Source of the DNA: Mollicutes bacterium | GTDB lineage: Bacteria > Bacillota_I > Bacilli_A > RF39 > UBA660 | Direction of reading: 5' to 3' | Assembly (NCBI GenBank): GCA_012520055.1 | Contig: JAAYPA010000004.1 | Coordinates: forward strand, 1-38,035 | Length of the DNA stretch: 38,035 bases | In this document: one piece after another, positions 27,412-36,427 of the stretch | How positions within the stretch are numbered: the stretch's first letter is position 1 | How the letters are laid out: every line of letters starts with the position of its first letter | Translations under genes and position numbers: made by a program | The notes under the pieces: generated by a model | What the model was told of the DNA's origin: nothing | The model's input: only the letters and a program-made list of their open reading frames with translations | Database searches by the model: none

Positions 27412-28173
27412 TTAATACAATAAAATATAACAGATTACAAAAACAAAGATGTTACTTAATAGGTTTACCATATTATTATCTATCATAGGAAAACCTTTGA
27501 TTAATTTTGTTTTCTTATTACAATGCTTTTTTTCTTCGACTTGCTTTTTACAAACAATACATTGATATTTTGCTTCGAAGATTGTTCCTAATATACTATC
27601 AAAAATTGAACCACATAAACCCATGAAAGATATTAAAAGAAAATTAGAAAAATTAGCATCTACTTCTAAATAAATAACTCCGACTATCATGCCTCCACAT
27701 AAGGAAGCAAATATACCTAATAAAGAAACTCCGCCCGACTGACCAGTCTCTATTTTTTTCATAGTAAAAATATTAATAGGCTTTTTTCTAGAAAGTGTGC
27801 CTATACTACTGGCTAAAGTATCTGCTAAACTAGATCCAATGACACAGTAATACATAATGTAAAACACATTATTATCGGTTATATAATGCAGTATTATACA
27901 TAAAGTAGCTGTTAACACATTGCTTATCATTTGTTTAATATTTCGAGTGCCATCTTTTTTAGTTTTTTTAATCTTATCTGATAATATTGTCAAAATAAAA
28001 ACTGTAGCTAAAGCTATAAAAGCCGGGTAATTACCCCAAGTATATATAATTATTCCAAAAAGCCAAGCTAAAAGAGTACCTGGAATAGTCACTTTTTTAG
28101 CATAGCCGGCATATAAAGCCAAAATAGTAGGAATTATAAAATTCAAATACATTAAACCACTTCCAATAACCAA
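27412..28173 (-). CDS. DUF92 family membrane protein (TMEM19/VTE6-like)
   Basis: GTLLAWLFGIIIYTWGNYPAFIALATVFILTILSDKIKKTKKDGTRNIKQMISN; GSSLADTLASSIGTLS; GQSGGVSLLGIFASLCGG; SIFDSILGTIFEAKYQC. Confidence 0.85.
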   Translation of the reverse strand: MVIGSGLMYLNFIIPTILALYAGYAKKVTIPGTLLAWLFGIIIYTWGNYPAFIALATVFILTILSDKIKKTKKDGTRNIKQMISNVLTATLCIILHYITDNNVFYIMYYCVIGSSLADTLASSIGTLSRKKPINIFTMKKIETGQSGGVSLLGIFASLCGGMIVGVIYLEVDANFSNFLLISFMGLCGSIFDSILGTIFEAKYQCIVCKKQVEEKKHCNKKTKLIKGFPMIDNNMVNLLSNIFVFVICYILLY

Positions 28174-28793
28174 ACTATTATAAATATACCTAAAGGTAGA
28201 TATACGTTATCTAAACCTTTAATTCCAATCAATTCTATTAATGAGGCGCTGATTCCGATAATAATTATTTCAAAAATATTTAAATCTAAATTAAAAAATG
28301 AGTTAAAGAAAAAAACTACAAAAAGAGATGCTACTAAAACTGTTATAGTTCCTACTAAAGTTTTTTTATTAATAATTTTTTTACTCTCAAAATTCCTGGC
28401 TATGATTGGGGCTAACCCATCACCTAATCCCATACAAAACAAACCTATAGCATAAGCTCCCACTAAATCATTATTAAAATAAGTTAGCAAAGACATAATA
28501 AATACACTGATGGGATAACATATAGTCCCAAATGAATTCTCATCTTCCATTCCTTTAAATATATTTTTCTTATATGATAAATAATTTAAAATAATAAAAG
28601 TTAATGGGGGTATAAACATATGAAACGTATATTGAAAATAATAATACATAATAAAAAAACAAAAAGAAACACCAATATGAACTATTTTTCTGGTAATAAA
28701 TTTATTTATTTTAAATTTTTCATTTAAAACATTTGCTATCAATAAAATTAATAACAAATATGCATAGGTAAGTACATAACCAAGCCAAATCAT
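28152..28793 (-). CDS. SEC59/dolichol-kinase-like / CDP-alcohol-type prenol kinase membrane protein
   Basis: RKIVHIGVSFCFF; SFGTICYPISVFI; FCMGLGDGLAPIIARNFESKKIINKKTLVGTITVLVAS; overlaps DUF92 by 22 nt. Confidence 0.75.
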   Translation of the reverse strand: MIWLGYVLTYAYLLLILLIANVLNEKFKINKFITRKIVHIGVSFCFFIMYYYFQYTFHMFIPPLTFIILNYLSYKKNIFKGMEDENSFGTICYPISVFIMSLLTYFNNDLVGAYAIGLFCMGLGDGLAPIIARNFESKKIINKKTLVGTITVLVASLFVVFFFNSFFNLDLNIFEIIIIGISASLIELIGIKGLDNVYLPLGIFIIVWLLEVV

Positions 28794-28800
28794 GAATCAC

Positions 28801-30333
28801 CTAAATAGTTGGGAAACTATTAATACCTAAAGGTAAGCCAATAATATAAAAAGCAATTAGAATAATTATCCATAATAAAATAGTATATCCCGAATAAGGT
28901 AAAATATATTTAATATTACCCCAAACTGTATCATGATCATCTTGACTGTATAATTCCATAAAAGCAATATAAATTATAAAATAGGCCATTATTGGGGTAA
29001 GTCCATAAGTAATACCTTCTCCAAATCTAAAGACCACAGAAGCAAATTCCGGACTCATTCCTGAATTCATAAAGACCGGAACGACTACCCCACTTAAAAT
29101 AACCCATTTATTAACACTACCCGGTATTAAAATTGTACTAATTGCACTAACCAGTAATGTTAAAAGTATTAAAGGTATTCCCGTAAATTCGAAATTATTA
29201 ATTAAATTAGCTAAAGATGCTACAATTACCGGACCAATATTGGTTTTCTTAAAAATAAAAATTAACATAGATGCCATAAATATTAGGACAATAACTTTAC
29301 CTACTCCGTCTAAAGAATGGCTAAGTGCTGAACACATATCACGGTGATTTCTGATTTGTTTGGTAACTATACCATAACTTAAACCTAAAATAATAAATAG
29401 GAATACAATAACAAAGACGAATCCTTGATTAAAGAATGAATTATAACCAAATAATTTATCAATATATAATACTTGACTATAATCCAGCAATTTCCCACTA
29501 AAAGGTAAGCCAGGAATAATACTATATACAAATATTAAAATGTAAGCTATCCCACATAATCCGGAAACAATTAACCCTTTTTTCTCTCTTTTAGTCAAAT
29601 AATCTTCTGAATCATCCTCAAAATTATAATGACCAATTTGCGGTACAATTATCTTTTCCGTAACAGATGTAATAATAGCAGCCAAACTAATAGTTGAAAC
29701 TAAACAAATTAAAAGATATGCAAAAGTATTAATTGCATAAGAACTTGTTAATACCCTTGCACTTAAAAGAGTGTAACTTAATACCGTAGAATCTACCGAA
29801 TTAATAAATATATTGGTTCCGATACCACAAGTAATAGAAGCAAAAGCACAAACTATTCCTGCTTTAGGATTTCTTTTACCATATTTAAATAATAAAGCAG
29901 CAAGTGGTATTAATGCTATAAAACTTAAATCACCAATAATTGTTGAGAATATACAAAGAAATGATAAAGAAAAAGTTACAACCTTTTTACTTACTTTTTT
30001 GGTTAATATGTAAAAAAATGAATCTAAAAATCCGCTCTTATCCATAATACCTACCCCAATTAAGGTAATTAATAACATAGATAAAGGAGTAAAAGCTGCA
30101 AAGTTTGAAACAGTATTACTAAAAATATATTTTAAACCACTTAAACTAAATAAAGACTCAACTGAAACTAAGACCGATTCATATCCGCCATTGGCTGTCA
30201 CTTTATTATATGAAGTACTGACATTGAATAAATTTAAAATACCACTTAAAACAATAGTCCAGATAATTAGGACTATAAATGACATTATAGGATGTAGTAC
30301 AATACGATCTCTGATTGTTCTTATTCTTTTCAT
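28801..30333 (-). CDS. AbgT-family transporter
   Basis: HPIMSFIVLIIWTIVLSGI; FAAFTPLSMLLITLIGVGIMDKSGFLDSF; GDLSFIALIPLAALLFKYGKRNPKAGI; ILIPGSVNKWVILSGVVVPVFM. Confidence 0.88.
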   Translation of the reverse strand: MKRIRTIRDRIVLHPIMSFIVLIIWTIVLSGILNLFNVSTSYNKVTANGGYESVLVSVESLFSLSGLKYIFSNTVSNFAAFTPLSMLLITLIGVGIMDKSGFLDSFFYILTKKVSKKVVTFSLSFLCIFSTIIGDLSFIALIPLAALLFKYGKRNPKAGIVCAFASITCGIGTNIFINSVDSTVLSYTLLSARVLTSSYAINTFAYLLICLVSTISLAAIITSVTEKIIVPQIGHYNFEDDSEDYLTKREKKGLIVSGLCGIAYILIFVYSIIPGLPFSGKLLDYSQVLYIDKLFGYNSFFNQGFVFVIVFLFIILGLSYGIVTKQIRNHRDMCSALSHSLDGVGKVIVLIFMASMLIFIFKKTNIGPVIVASLANLINNFEFTGIPLILLTLLVSAISTILIPGSVNKWVILSGVVVPVFMNSGMSPEFASVVFRFGEGITYGLTPIMAYFIIYIAFMELYSQDDHDTVWGNIKYILPYSGYTILLWIIILIAFYIIGLPLGINSFPTI

Positions 30334-30512
30334 TTTTTTCTCCCTTTAAGTTTTTTTTCAAATTCTAATCTATCCATCATAATTTCTCTGTTACAATGAA
30401 TACATTTTAATTTAATGTCTACCCCAACACGAGTTATTTTCCATAAATTGGTCCCACAAGCATGAGCTTTTTTCATAATTACTTCATCATTTAAAACATA
30501 TTCTTTTTTCAT
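30330..30512 (-). CDS. DUF951 small zinc-ribbon-like protein
   Basis: DEVIMKKAHACGTNLWKITRVGVDIKLKCIHCNREIMMDRLEFEKKLK. Confidence 0.9.
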   Translation of the reverse strand: MKKEYVLNDEVIMKKAHACGTNLWKITRVGVDIKLKCIHCNREIMMDRLEFEKKLKGRKK

Positions 30513-30517
30513 TTAAA

Positions 30518-31306
30518 TCATCCTGCCAATTTTATTTTATTTTTATCAAAACTGATCTTAATTTTTTCTAAAATTTCTCTTCTTAAAAATTCTTCTTTTC
30601 CTTGTTTACATTTTACTTGAAATAAATATACCAAATTTGCTCCGGAAATTTTGTCAATTCCCAAATAAATACTTTCTTTTTGATCAACATAATCATATTG
30701 ATATATATCTTTTAAAATATCTTCTACAACTCTTTTAACAATTTTATGATCGACATCTGATGCTAAAGTTATTTCAAAGGGCATTATTGTTTGTTTTTGA
30801 CTTAAATTTATTACTGTATCAACATTTCGGTTAGTAATAATAAGGACATCACCGGTAACTGATTTAATTTTAGTTGTTTTTAAACCAAAGGAAATAACCG
30901 TCCCGATAAAATCTTTATATTTAATTTTATCACCGACCACATAATAATTATCCATGATAATATTTATTCCTCCGATAATATCTTTTAAAGCATCTTGAAG
31001 AGCTAAACCCACTAATAAACCGATGATTCCTAATCCAGCTAACATTGAAGTGGTATTAATTCCGTATATTTCTAAAATGATTAATATAGCTATGATAGAA
31101 ATAGTATATTTCATAATATTATTAAACAATAGTATTAAGGTTTTACGACGTTTAATATCAAGTTCAGTTTTTCCCTTAACTGTTAATTTATTGATTAATT
31201 TAACTATAACATTATAAAAAATTATAGCTAATACTATAACTAATATCGGACCATAAAATTTCTTAGAAAAAATTATATCTCCAACTTTTTCTATCAACTT
31301 ATTCAC
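30518..31306 (-). CDS. Small-conductance mechanosensitive channel (MscS family)
   Basis: MLAGLGIIGLLVGLALQDALKDIIGGINIIMDNYYVVGDKIKYKDFIGTVISFGLKTTKIKSVTGDVLIITNRNV. Confidence 0.92.
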   Translation of the reverse strand: MNKLIEKVGDIIFSKKFYGPILVIVLAIIFYNVIVKLINKLTVKGKTELDIKRRKTLILLFNNIMKYTISIIAILIILEIYGINTTSMLAGLGIIGLLVGLALQDALKDIIGGINIIMDNYYVVGDKIKYKDFIGTVISFGLKTTKIKSVTGDVLIITNRNVDTVINLSQKQTIMPFEITLASDVDHKIVKRVVEDILKDIYQYDYVDQKESIYLGIDKISGANLVYLFQVKCKQGKEEFLRREILEKIKISFDKNKIKLAG

Positions 31307-32186
31307 CTTCTATATTAATATTTAATATTTCTAAAATTCTAACTAAATCCGCTTCACTATCAAAAGGAATCGTAATTTTATTATTAGAAATATTAACTTT
31401 AGTACCGATAACATCTCTTAAAGTGTTTTCAAATACAGAAATTCTCGGTGATTTATATTTAGTCCTGATAATCGGTTTCTTCTTAATAATATTTTCACTG
31501 GAAGCTAATTTTTCTAACTCTCTTACTGATATATCATCAGTAATAATTTTATCTGATAAAGTTAAAATTAATGCTTGATCTTCTAGTTTAGATAATATTC
31601 TGGCATGACTTTGGGAAAGTTTACCTTGATTAATTAAATCACGAACACTTTTAGGTAAACTTAAAAGTCCTAAAAGATTGGTAATGTAACTTCTGCTTTT
31701 ACCAAACTTTTTAGATAGTTCTTCTTGTGTAAAACCAGTACTATCTAAATATTTTTTAAAAGCATTGGCTATTTCAATCGGAGTTAAATCTTCTCTTTGG
31801 ATATTTTCAAGTAAAGCTATATCCATCATTTCTTGATCAGAAAATTCTTTAATAATTGCTGGGATAGTAGTAAGACCTGCTAATTTCGAAGCTTTGGTAC
31901 GACGTTCACCAGCAACTAGTTCATAGCCTTTAATACTTTTTTTAACAATAATAGGTTGTAAAACTCCATGTTCTTTAATCGAAGAGGCTAATTCTGCTAA
32001 AGCTGTTTCATCAAAATGTTGACGCGGTTGATAAGGATTACTACGAATCTCATCAATAGGAATTTCAACTATATCATTTAATGTTGCATGCTCAATAATG
32101 TCTTTTTCTATAACTGAAAAATCCATTGAATCACTATTAAACAGTTGTTCTAATCCCTTTCCTAAGGCTTTTCTTTTATTTTCCAT
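31299..32186 (-). CDS. parB: Chromosome-partitioning protein ParB/Spo0J
   Basis: NPYQPRQHFDETALAELASSIKEHGVLQPIIV...YELVAGERRTKASKLAG; HTH KFGKSRSYITNLLGLLSLP. Confidence 0.95.
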   Translation of the reverse strand: MENKRKALGKGLEQLFNSDSMDFSVIEKDIIEHATLNDIVEIPIDEIRSNPYQPRQHFDETALAELASSIKEHGVLQPIIVKKSIKGYELVAGERRTKASKLAGLTTIPAIIKEFSDQEMMDIALLENIQREDLTPIEIANAFKKYLDSTGFTQEELSKKFGKSRSYITNLLGLLSLPKSVRDLINQGKLSQSHARILSKLEDQALILTLSDKIITDDISVRELEKLASSENIIKKKPIIRTKYKSPRISVFENTLRDVIGTKVNISNNKITIPFDSEADLVRILEILNINIEGE

Positions 32187-32961
32187 TTCTTTCTATAACC
32201 TCCTTAGCCAAGTTCAAATATGCCTCGGCTGCACGAGAAGTTGGATCATATTCATTAATAGGCTCCCCATGTGAAGGAGCTTCAACTAATCTTATTAATC
32301 TTGGTATGATAGTATTAAATACTTTATCTTTAAAGAATCTTCTTACTTCTTCAACTACTTCTAATCCTAAATTAGTACGTGAATCAAGTAAAGTTAATAA
32401 TACACCTTCTATTTTTAGATTAGGATTTAATCTGGTTTGAGTCATAATAATAGTGTTTAATAATTGTGTGATTCCTTCTAATGCAAAAAATTCACATTGG
32501 ACGGGAATAATTACAGAATCACTGGCTACAAGTGCATTAGTAGTGATTAATCCTAAAGAAGGAGGACAATCAATAATAACATATTCATAGTTATCTTTAA
32601 TTTTTTCAAGAGCTGCTCGTAACTGTTCATTCTTTTTAAATGTCGCATTATGATAGCCTTTTTCTACCAATTCAATATCCAAACCGGCTAAATTAATAGT
32701 TGCCGGAATAATAGAAAGGTTAGAAAATTTAGTTTTAATAATTCCTTTTTTAGGTTCCACACTACCATTTAATATATCATAAATACTATAAGTTATATCA
32801 CCTTTATTAATACCTAAACCGGTTGTAGCATTACCTTGCGGATCTAAATCTACTAGAAGCGTCTTACAACCTAATTTTCCTAAAGAAGCAGCTACATTAA
32901 TACTAGTTGTTGTCTTTCCTACTCCGCCTTTTTGATTTACCAAAGATATAACTTTTGTCAT
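32176..32961 (-). CDS. parA: Chromosome-partitioning ATPase ParA/Soj
   Basis: NQKGGVGKTTTSINVAASL deviant Walker A; DLDPQGNATTGLG; IIDCPPSLGLIT. Confidence 0.96.
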   Translation of the reverse strand: MTKVISLVNQKGGVGKTTTSINVAASLGKLGCKTLLVDLDPQGNATTGLGINKGDITYSIYDILNGSVEPKKGIIKTKFSNLSIIPATINLAGLDIELVEKGYHNATFKKNEQLRAALEKIKDNYEYVIIDCPPSLGLITTNALVASDSVIIPVQCEFFALEGITQLLNTIIMTQTRLNPNLKIEGVLLTLLDSRTNLGLEVVEEVRRFFKDKVFNTIIPRLIRLVEAPSHGEPINEYDPTSRAAEAYLNLAKEVIERNGK

Positions 32962-33061
32962 TTTTAACCACTGCCTTCTTACTTCTCTTATCTAGAAATA
33001 TTTTACCATATATAAATATAAATGTCTAAGATAAAACAAAAAATATAAAATCGTTTGATCA

Positions 33062-33086
33062 TTAAAAAATTCGTAAAAACGAATTC
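33062..33086 (-). terminator. Rho-independent terminator
   Basis: AATTCGT-TTTT-ACGAATT followed by TTTT on the minus strand. Confidence 0.7.
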
Positions 33087-33087
33087 T

Positions 33088-34647
33088 TTAATCAACTACA
33101 TAAGGATTTGTTAATGTCCCTGATCCAGTTACGACGACATCCGGTTTTAAATTAATAACTGGTCTTATTGCGACATATTCATCGTTAATGAAATATGTGC
33201 TTATCTTAGAGCTGGAGGATACACCATAAAGATTTTCTCTAAAAGGAGTCATTGTCCAATACAAATAATTGAAATATAAATAATTATCTCTATTTGATGT
33301 ATCAAATAATAGCCCAGCTATTGACACTTCATCGGCGGTTATAAGCCCGACCGGATATGTTAGTGCACCGTTACCAATATGTTTTTTGGTAACCGTAAAT
33401 TGGTCATTTATAAAGCCACATTTTAAAGTCGGTGCTTTGTTTAAATATAATCTATAAAACCCTGCATAGTAATTTTCACCAGGAAAATTACCATATCCCG
33501 GACTAATATTATATCCTCCAACTTCACTGCTTAATAAACGATCGTTACAAAATAAATTATCAGCTATTTTATTTTCAAATGTTTTACTTAAAATGTTTTC
33601 TTCATACCATTCATCTAAAACTATTTTAATATTACTTGAGGTGTCATTAGTAACTGCCTCTATTCGTGATTTAGAAGCTTCTCCGTTAGGTCCACCATAC
33701 ATATATCCTACATACTTAATATCATCAGTATATTCATTCCATTTGTCAAGATTAATATATACATCGTCATCTTCTCCGCTCATAGTACCATTTTGCTTAA
33801 ATTCTTCTTCTGTTCCGTTATATAGTATTCGAATAGAGCCATCTCCATTGATACGGACTATTTTCCACTGAAAACCACCAAATATTAAATTATTCTTAAG
33901 TAAGCTATTGTTACCACGAAAATAATAGCTAGTTCCATATTCATCTTCCATAGCGTATAAACCACTATCTGAAGAAGATGAAATAGCTGCAAAGCTTGGA
34001 TTACCTTTTGCTTCGATAACTGATGGTCCTCCCGCTTCAGATAAAATTATATCTTTTAAACAATTACCTGATACACATGGATCAGCATAATTTTCAATTA
34101 AAATATGAGCTTTAAAAGTCTGATTTATATCACCTGATTGATCATTACCTGTTTCATAATAATAAAATTTCATTTGATAGCTGTGAATTGCACCATCTAC
34201 ATCTCCTATAAATTTACCGACACCCAGTTCTATTCTATTGGTACCTACATAAATATCATCTGGAATAGCCGGTACAATATAACCATTATCAGATGTATTG
34301 GTGCTGGTCATTGTAAAACTAATAGCATTTTTACTTATACCATTTTCATCTATTATTAAACTAATTTTATAATACATTTCAGATTGTTCAATTGTACTTG
34401 TTCCAGTTACTGTAAAATCTTTTGTTCCAAAAGCTTCATCTGATGGATATAAACCAGTAGCTTCAATTCCATTTCCACCATCAAACTCTATTTCCATTTT
34501 ACCGGAATCTAAAGTAATGGTAGTATCGGTTTCAACCCCGGTAATATTGGCAACAAAATATGAATATGTTATTCCTACTAACATAAAAAAGATAACAATA
34601 AATATACAATATTTAAGAATTTTATTTATATTTTTTATTACTTTCAT
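33088..34647 (-). CDS. Surface protein with TasA-like leader and variable C-terminal domain (paralog 1)
   Basis: KYCIFIVIFFMLVGITYSYFVANITGVETDTTI leader; FGGFQWKIVRINGDGSIRILYNG; TYPVGLITADEV; RPVINLKPDVVVTGSGTLTNPYVVD end. Confidence 0.75.
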   Translation of the reverse strand: MKVIKNINKILKYCIFIVIFFMLVGITYSYFVANITGVETDTTITLDSGKMEIEFDGGNGIEATGLYPSDEAFGTKDFTVTGTSTIEQSEMYYKISLIIDENGISKNAISFTMTSTNTSDNGYIVPAIPDDIYVGTNRIELGVGKFIGDVDGAIHSYQMKFYYYETGNDQSGDINQTFKAHILIENYADPCVSGNCLKDIILSEAGGPSVIEAKGNPSFAAISSSSDSGLYAMEDEYGTSYYFRGNNSLLKNNLIFGGFQWKIVRINGDGSIRILYNGTEEEFKQNGTMSGEDDDVYINLDKWNEYTDDIKYVGYMYGGPNGEASKSRIEAVTNDTSSNIKIVLDEWYEENILSKTFENKIADNLFCNDRLLSSEVGGYNISPGYGNFPGENYYAGFYRLYLNKAPTLKCGFINDQFTVTKKHIGNGALTYPVGLITADEVSIAGLLFDTSNRDNYLYFNYLYWTMTPFRENLYGVSSSSKISTYFINDEYVAIRPVINLKPDVVVTGSGTLTNPYVVD

Positions 34648-34657
34648 ATTTTACTTC

Positions 34658-36259
34658 TTAATCTATTACTTGATATGGATTAGTTAATGTTCCTTCGCCA
34701 GTCACAACTACATCTGATTTTAAATTAATGACTGGACGCAAACTGTCATATTCTATTGTTCTAGTAACAAGACTACCAGATATATTAGCATGATAACCTA
34801 CGCCCCAAATAGTCGCTTCAGCACTTCCGTCAAAAAAAGCATATGGGGACATTGTATGGAATGGAAGCTCTACAAACAAATAATTATCTACATTCTGGGT
34901 ACCATAAATTAGACCAGCCATCATTACCTCATCTATCGTAATTAACCCAACTGGATACTTTAATGATCCATTACCAAGACTTCTTTTAGTAACTGTAAAC
35001 TGATCATTTTGTTGTTTACATTTTAATGTTGGGGTTTTCGCTGTATATATTCTGTATCTTGGAGCATAACTAGCATAAAATTGTCCATATCCTGGATCTT
35101 TAATATTTTTTCCAAGAATTTCTTCTACAAATTGACGATCATTACAGAATAAATTATCCGCTATTTTATTTTCAAAAGTTTTATCTAAAAAGCTTTGTTT
35201 ATACCATAAATCCAATTGTTCTTTGGCATCACTATCAGTTTCATTAAATGTGGCAGCCGATGATGTAAAACCATGTCTTTGGGTAGAAGCAACTCCTTTA
35301 GGCCCGCCATACATATATCCTACATATTTATTATCATTATAAATACTTGAATACGAATAAAAGCCTAGGACTGTCTCCTCGCCTATATCATTCATTGTAT
35401 CATTTTGATTAAACTGTTCTTTAGTGCCATTGTACATTATTCTTATTGATCCATCTCCGTTAATACGGATGATTTTCCACTGAAACTCTCCAAAAATTAA
35501 ATTATTGTTTAATATATTTTTGTTACCACGATAATAATAAGAAGTACCATATTCATCTTCCATAGCATACAACCCCGTATCACTTTCAGTAGAGATGACT
35601 GTAAAATTAGGATTACCTTTAGCTTCTATTGCTGCTGCTCCTCCACCTTGAGCTAAAATCTTATCTTTTAAACATTCCCCAGTTACACATGGGTTATTAT
35701 AACTTTCAATTGAAACATGCGCCTTGAAATTTTTATTGATATCATTTGATTGATCAGTATTAGTTTCATAAAAATAGAACTTCATCTGGTAAGTATGTAC
35801 AGCATTGTTAACAGGTCCTATGAATTTACCTATACCTAGTTCAATATTATTTGTTCCAACATAAATATCTTCTTCTATTGAAGGAACTACCATACCATTT
35901 CCAGAAGTATTAGTACTAGTTAATTTAAAACTAATCGCATTTTTACTTAAAGTGTTTTCATCAATTACTAAACTTATTTTGTAATTCATTTCGGAAAGGT
36001 CAATTGTACTTGTCCCGGTTATAGTAAAATTTTTAGTACCGAAAGATGTATCTGAAGGAGCTAGTCCGGTAGCATTTATAGCCGGGCCACTACTATAAAC
36101 AATATCCATGTTACCAGAATCCATTGTTATAGTGGTATCTGTCTCTACTCCTGTTAATCCAGCAACGAAAAAAGAATAAGTTATTCCTATTAACATAAAG
36201 AATATTGATATAAAAATTACATATTTAAGAATTTTATTTACTATCTTTAATACTTTCAT
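34658..36259 (-). CDS. Surface protein with TasA-like leader and variable C-terminal domain (paralog 2)
   Basis: Collinear with paralog 1 over most of its length (GLTGVETDTTITMDSG, EFQWKIIRINGDGSIRIMYNGT, RPVINLKSDVVVTGEGTLTNPYQVID). Confidence 0.75.
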   Translation of the reverse strand: MKVLKIVNKILKYVIFISIFFMLIGITYSFFVAGLTGVETDTTITMDSGNMDIVYSSGPAINATGLAPSDTSFGTKNFTITGTSTIDLSEMNYKISLVIDENTLSKNAISFKLTSTNTSGNGMVVPSIEEDIYVGTNNIELGIGKFIGPVNNAVHTYQMKFYFYETNTDQSNDINKNFKAHVSIESYNNPCVTGECLKDKILAQGGGAAAIEAKGNPNFTVISTESDTGLYAMEDEYGTSYYYRGNKNILNNNLIFGEFQWKIIRINGDGSIRIMYNGTKEQFNQNDTMNDIGEETVLGFYSYSSIYNDNKYVGYMYGGPKGVASTQRHGFTSSAATFNETDSDAKEQLDLWYKQSFLDKTFENKIADNLFCNDRQFVEEILGKNIKDPGYGQFYASYAPRYRIYTAKTPTLKCKQQNDQFTVTKRSLGNGSLKYPVGLITIDEVMMAGLIYGTQNVDNYLFVELPFHTMSPYAFFDGSAEATIWGVGYHANISGSLVTRTIEYDSLRPVINLKSDVVVTGEGTLTNPYQVID

Positions 36260-36323
36260 GCTACTACCTCTATTATTATAATTATATCATAATATTTTTT
36301 TATTTAAAATTATATTTACAAAT

Positions 36324-36357
36324 AAAAAGAGCACATTTTATTAAAAAAAATGTGCTC
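36324..36357 (-). terminator. Rho-independent terminator downstream of the CofE-like gene
   Basis: GAGCACATTTT...AAAATGTGCTC followed by TTTTT on the minus strand. Confidence 0.75.
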
Positions 36358-36427
36358 GGTAAGAAGATAAAATTATTTATTTTTTATCTTCTTAATTTAA
36401 TATATGCTATACTAAAAAAAATATTCA

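Noticed and set aside
33088-36259. Diversity-generating retroelement variable regions
   Set aside because: C-terminal divergence is suggestive, but no reverse transcriptase or template repeat is present in the window, so not claimed as a feature.
36361-36396. Second hairpin AAGAAGATAAAA...TTTTATCTTCTT beside the CofE-like terminator
   Set aside because: Very AT-rich stem without a T-run on the minus strand; adjacent hairpin explains termination.
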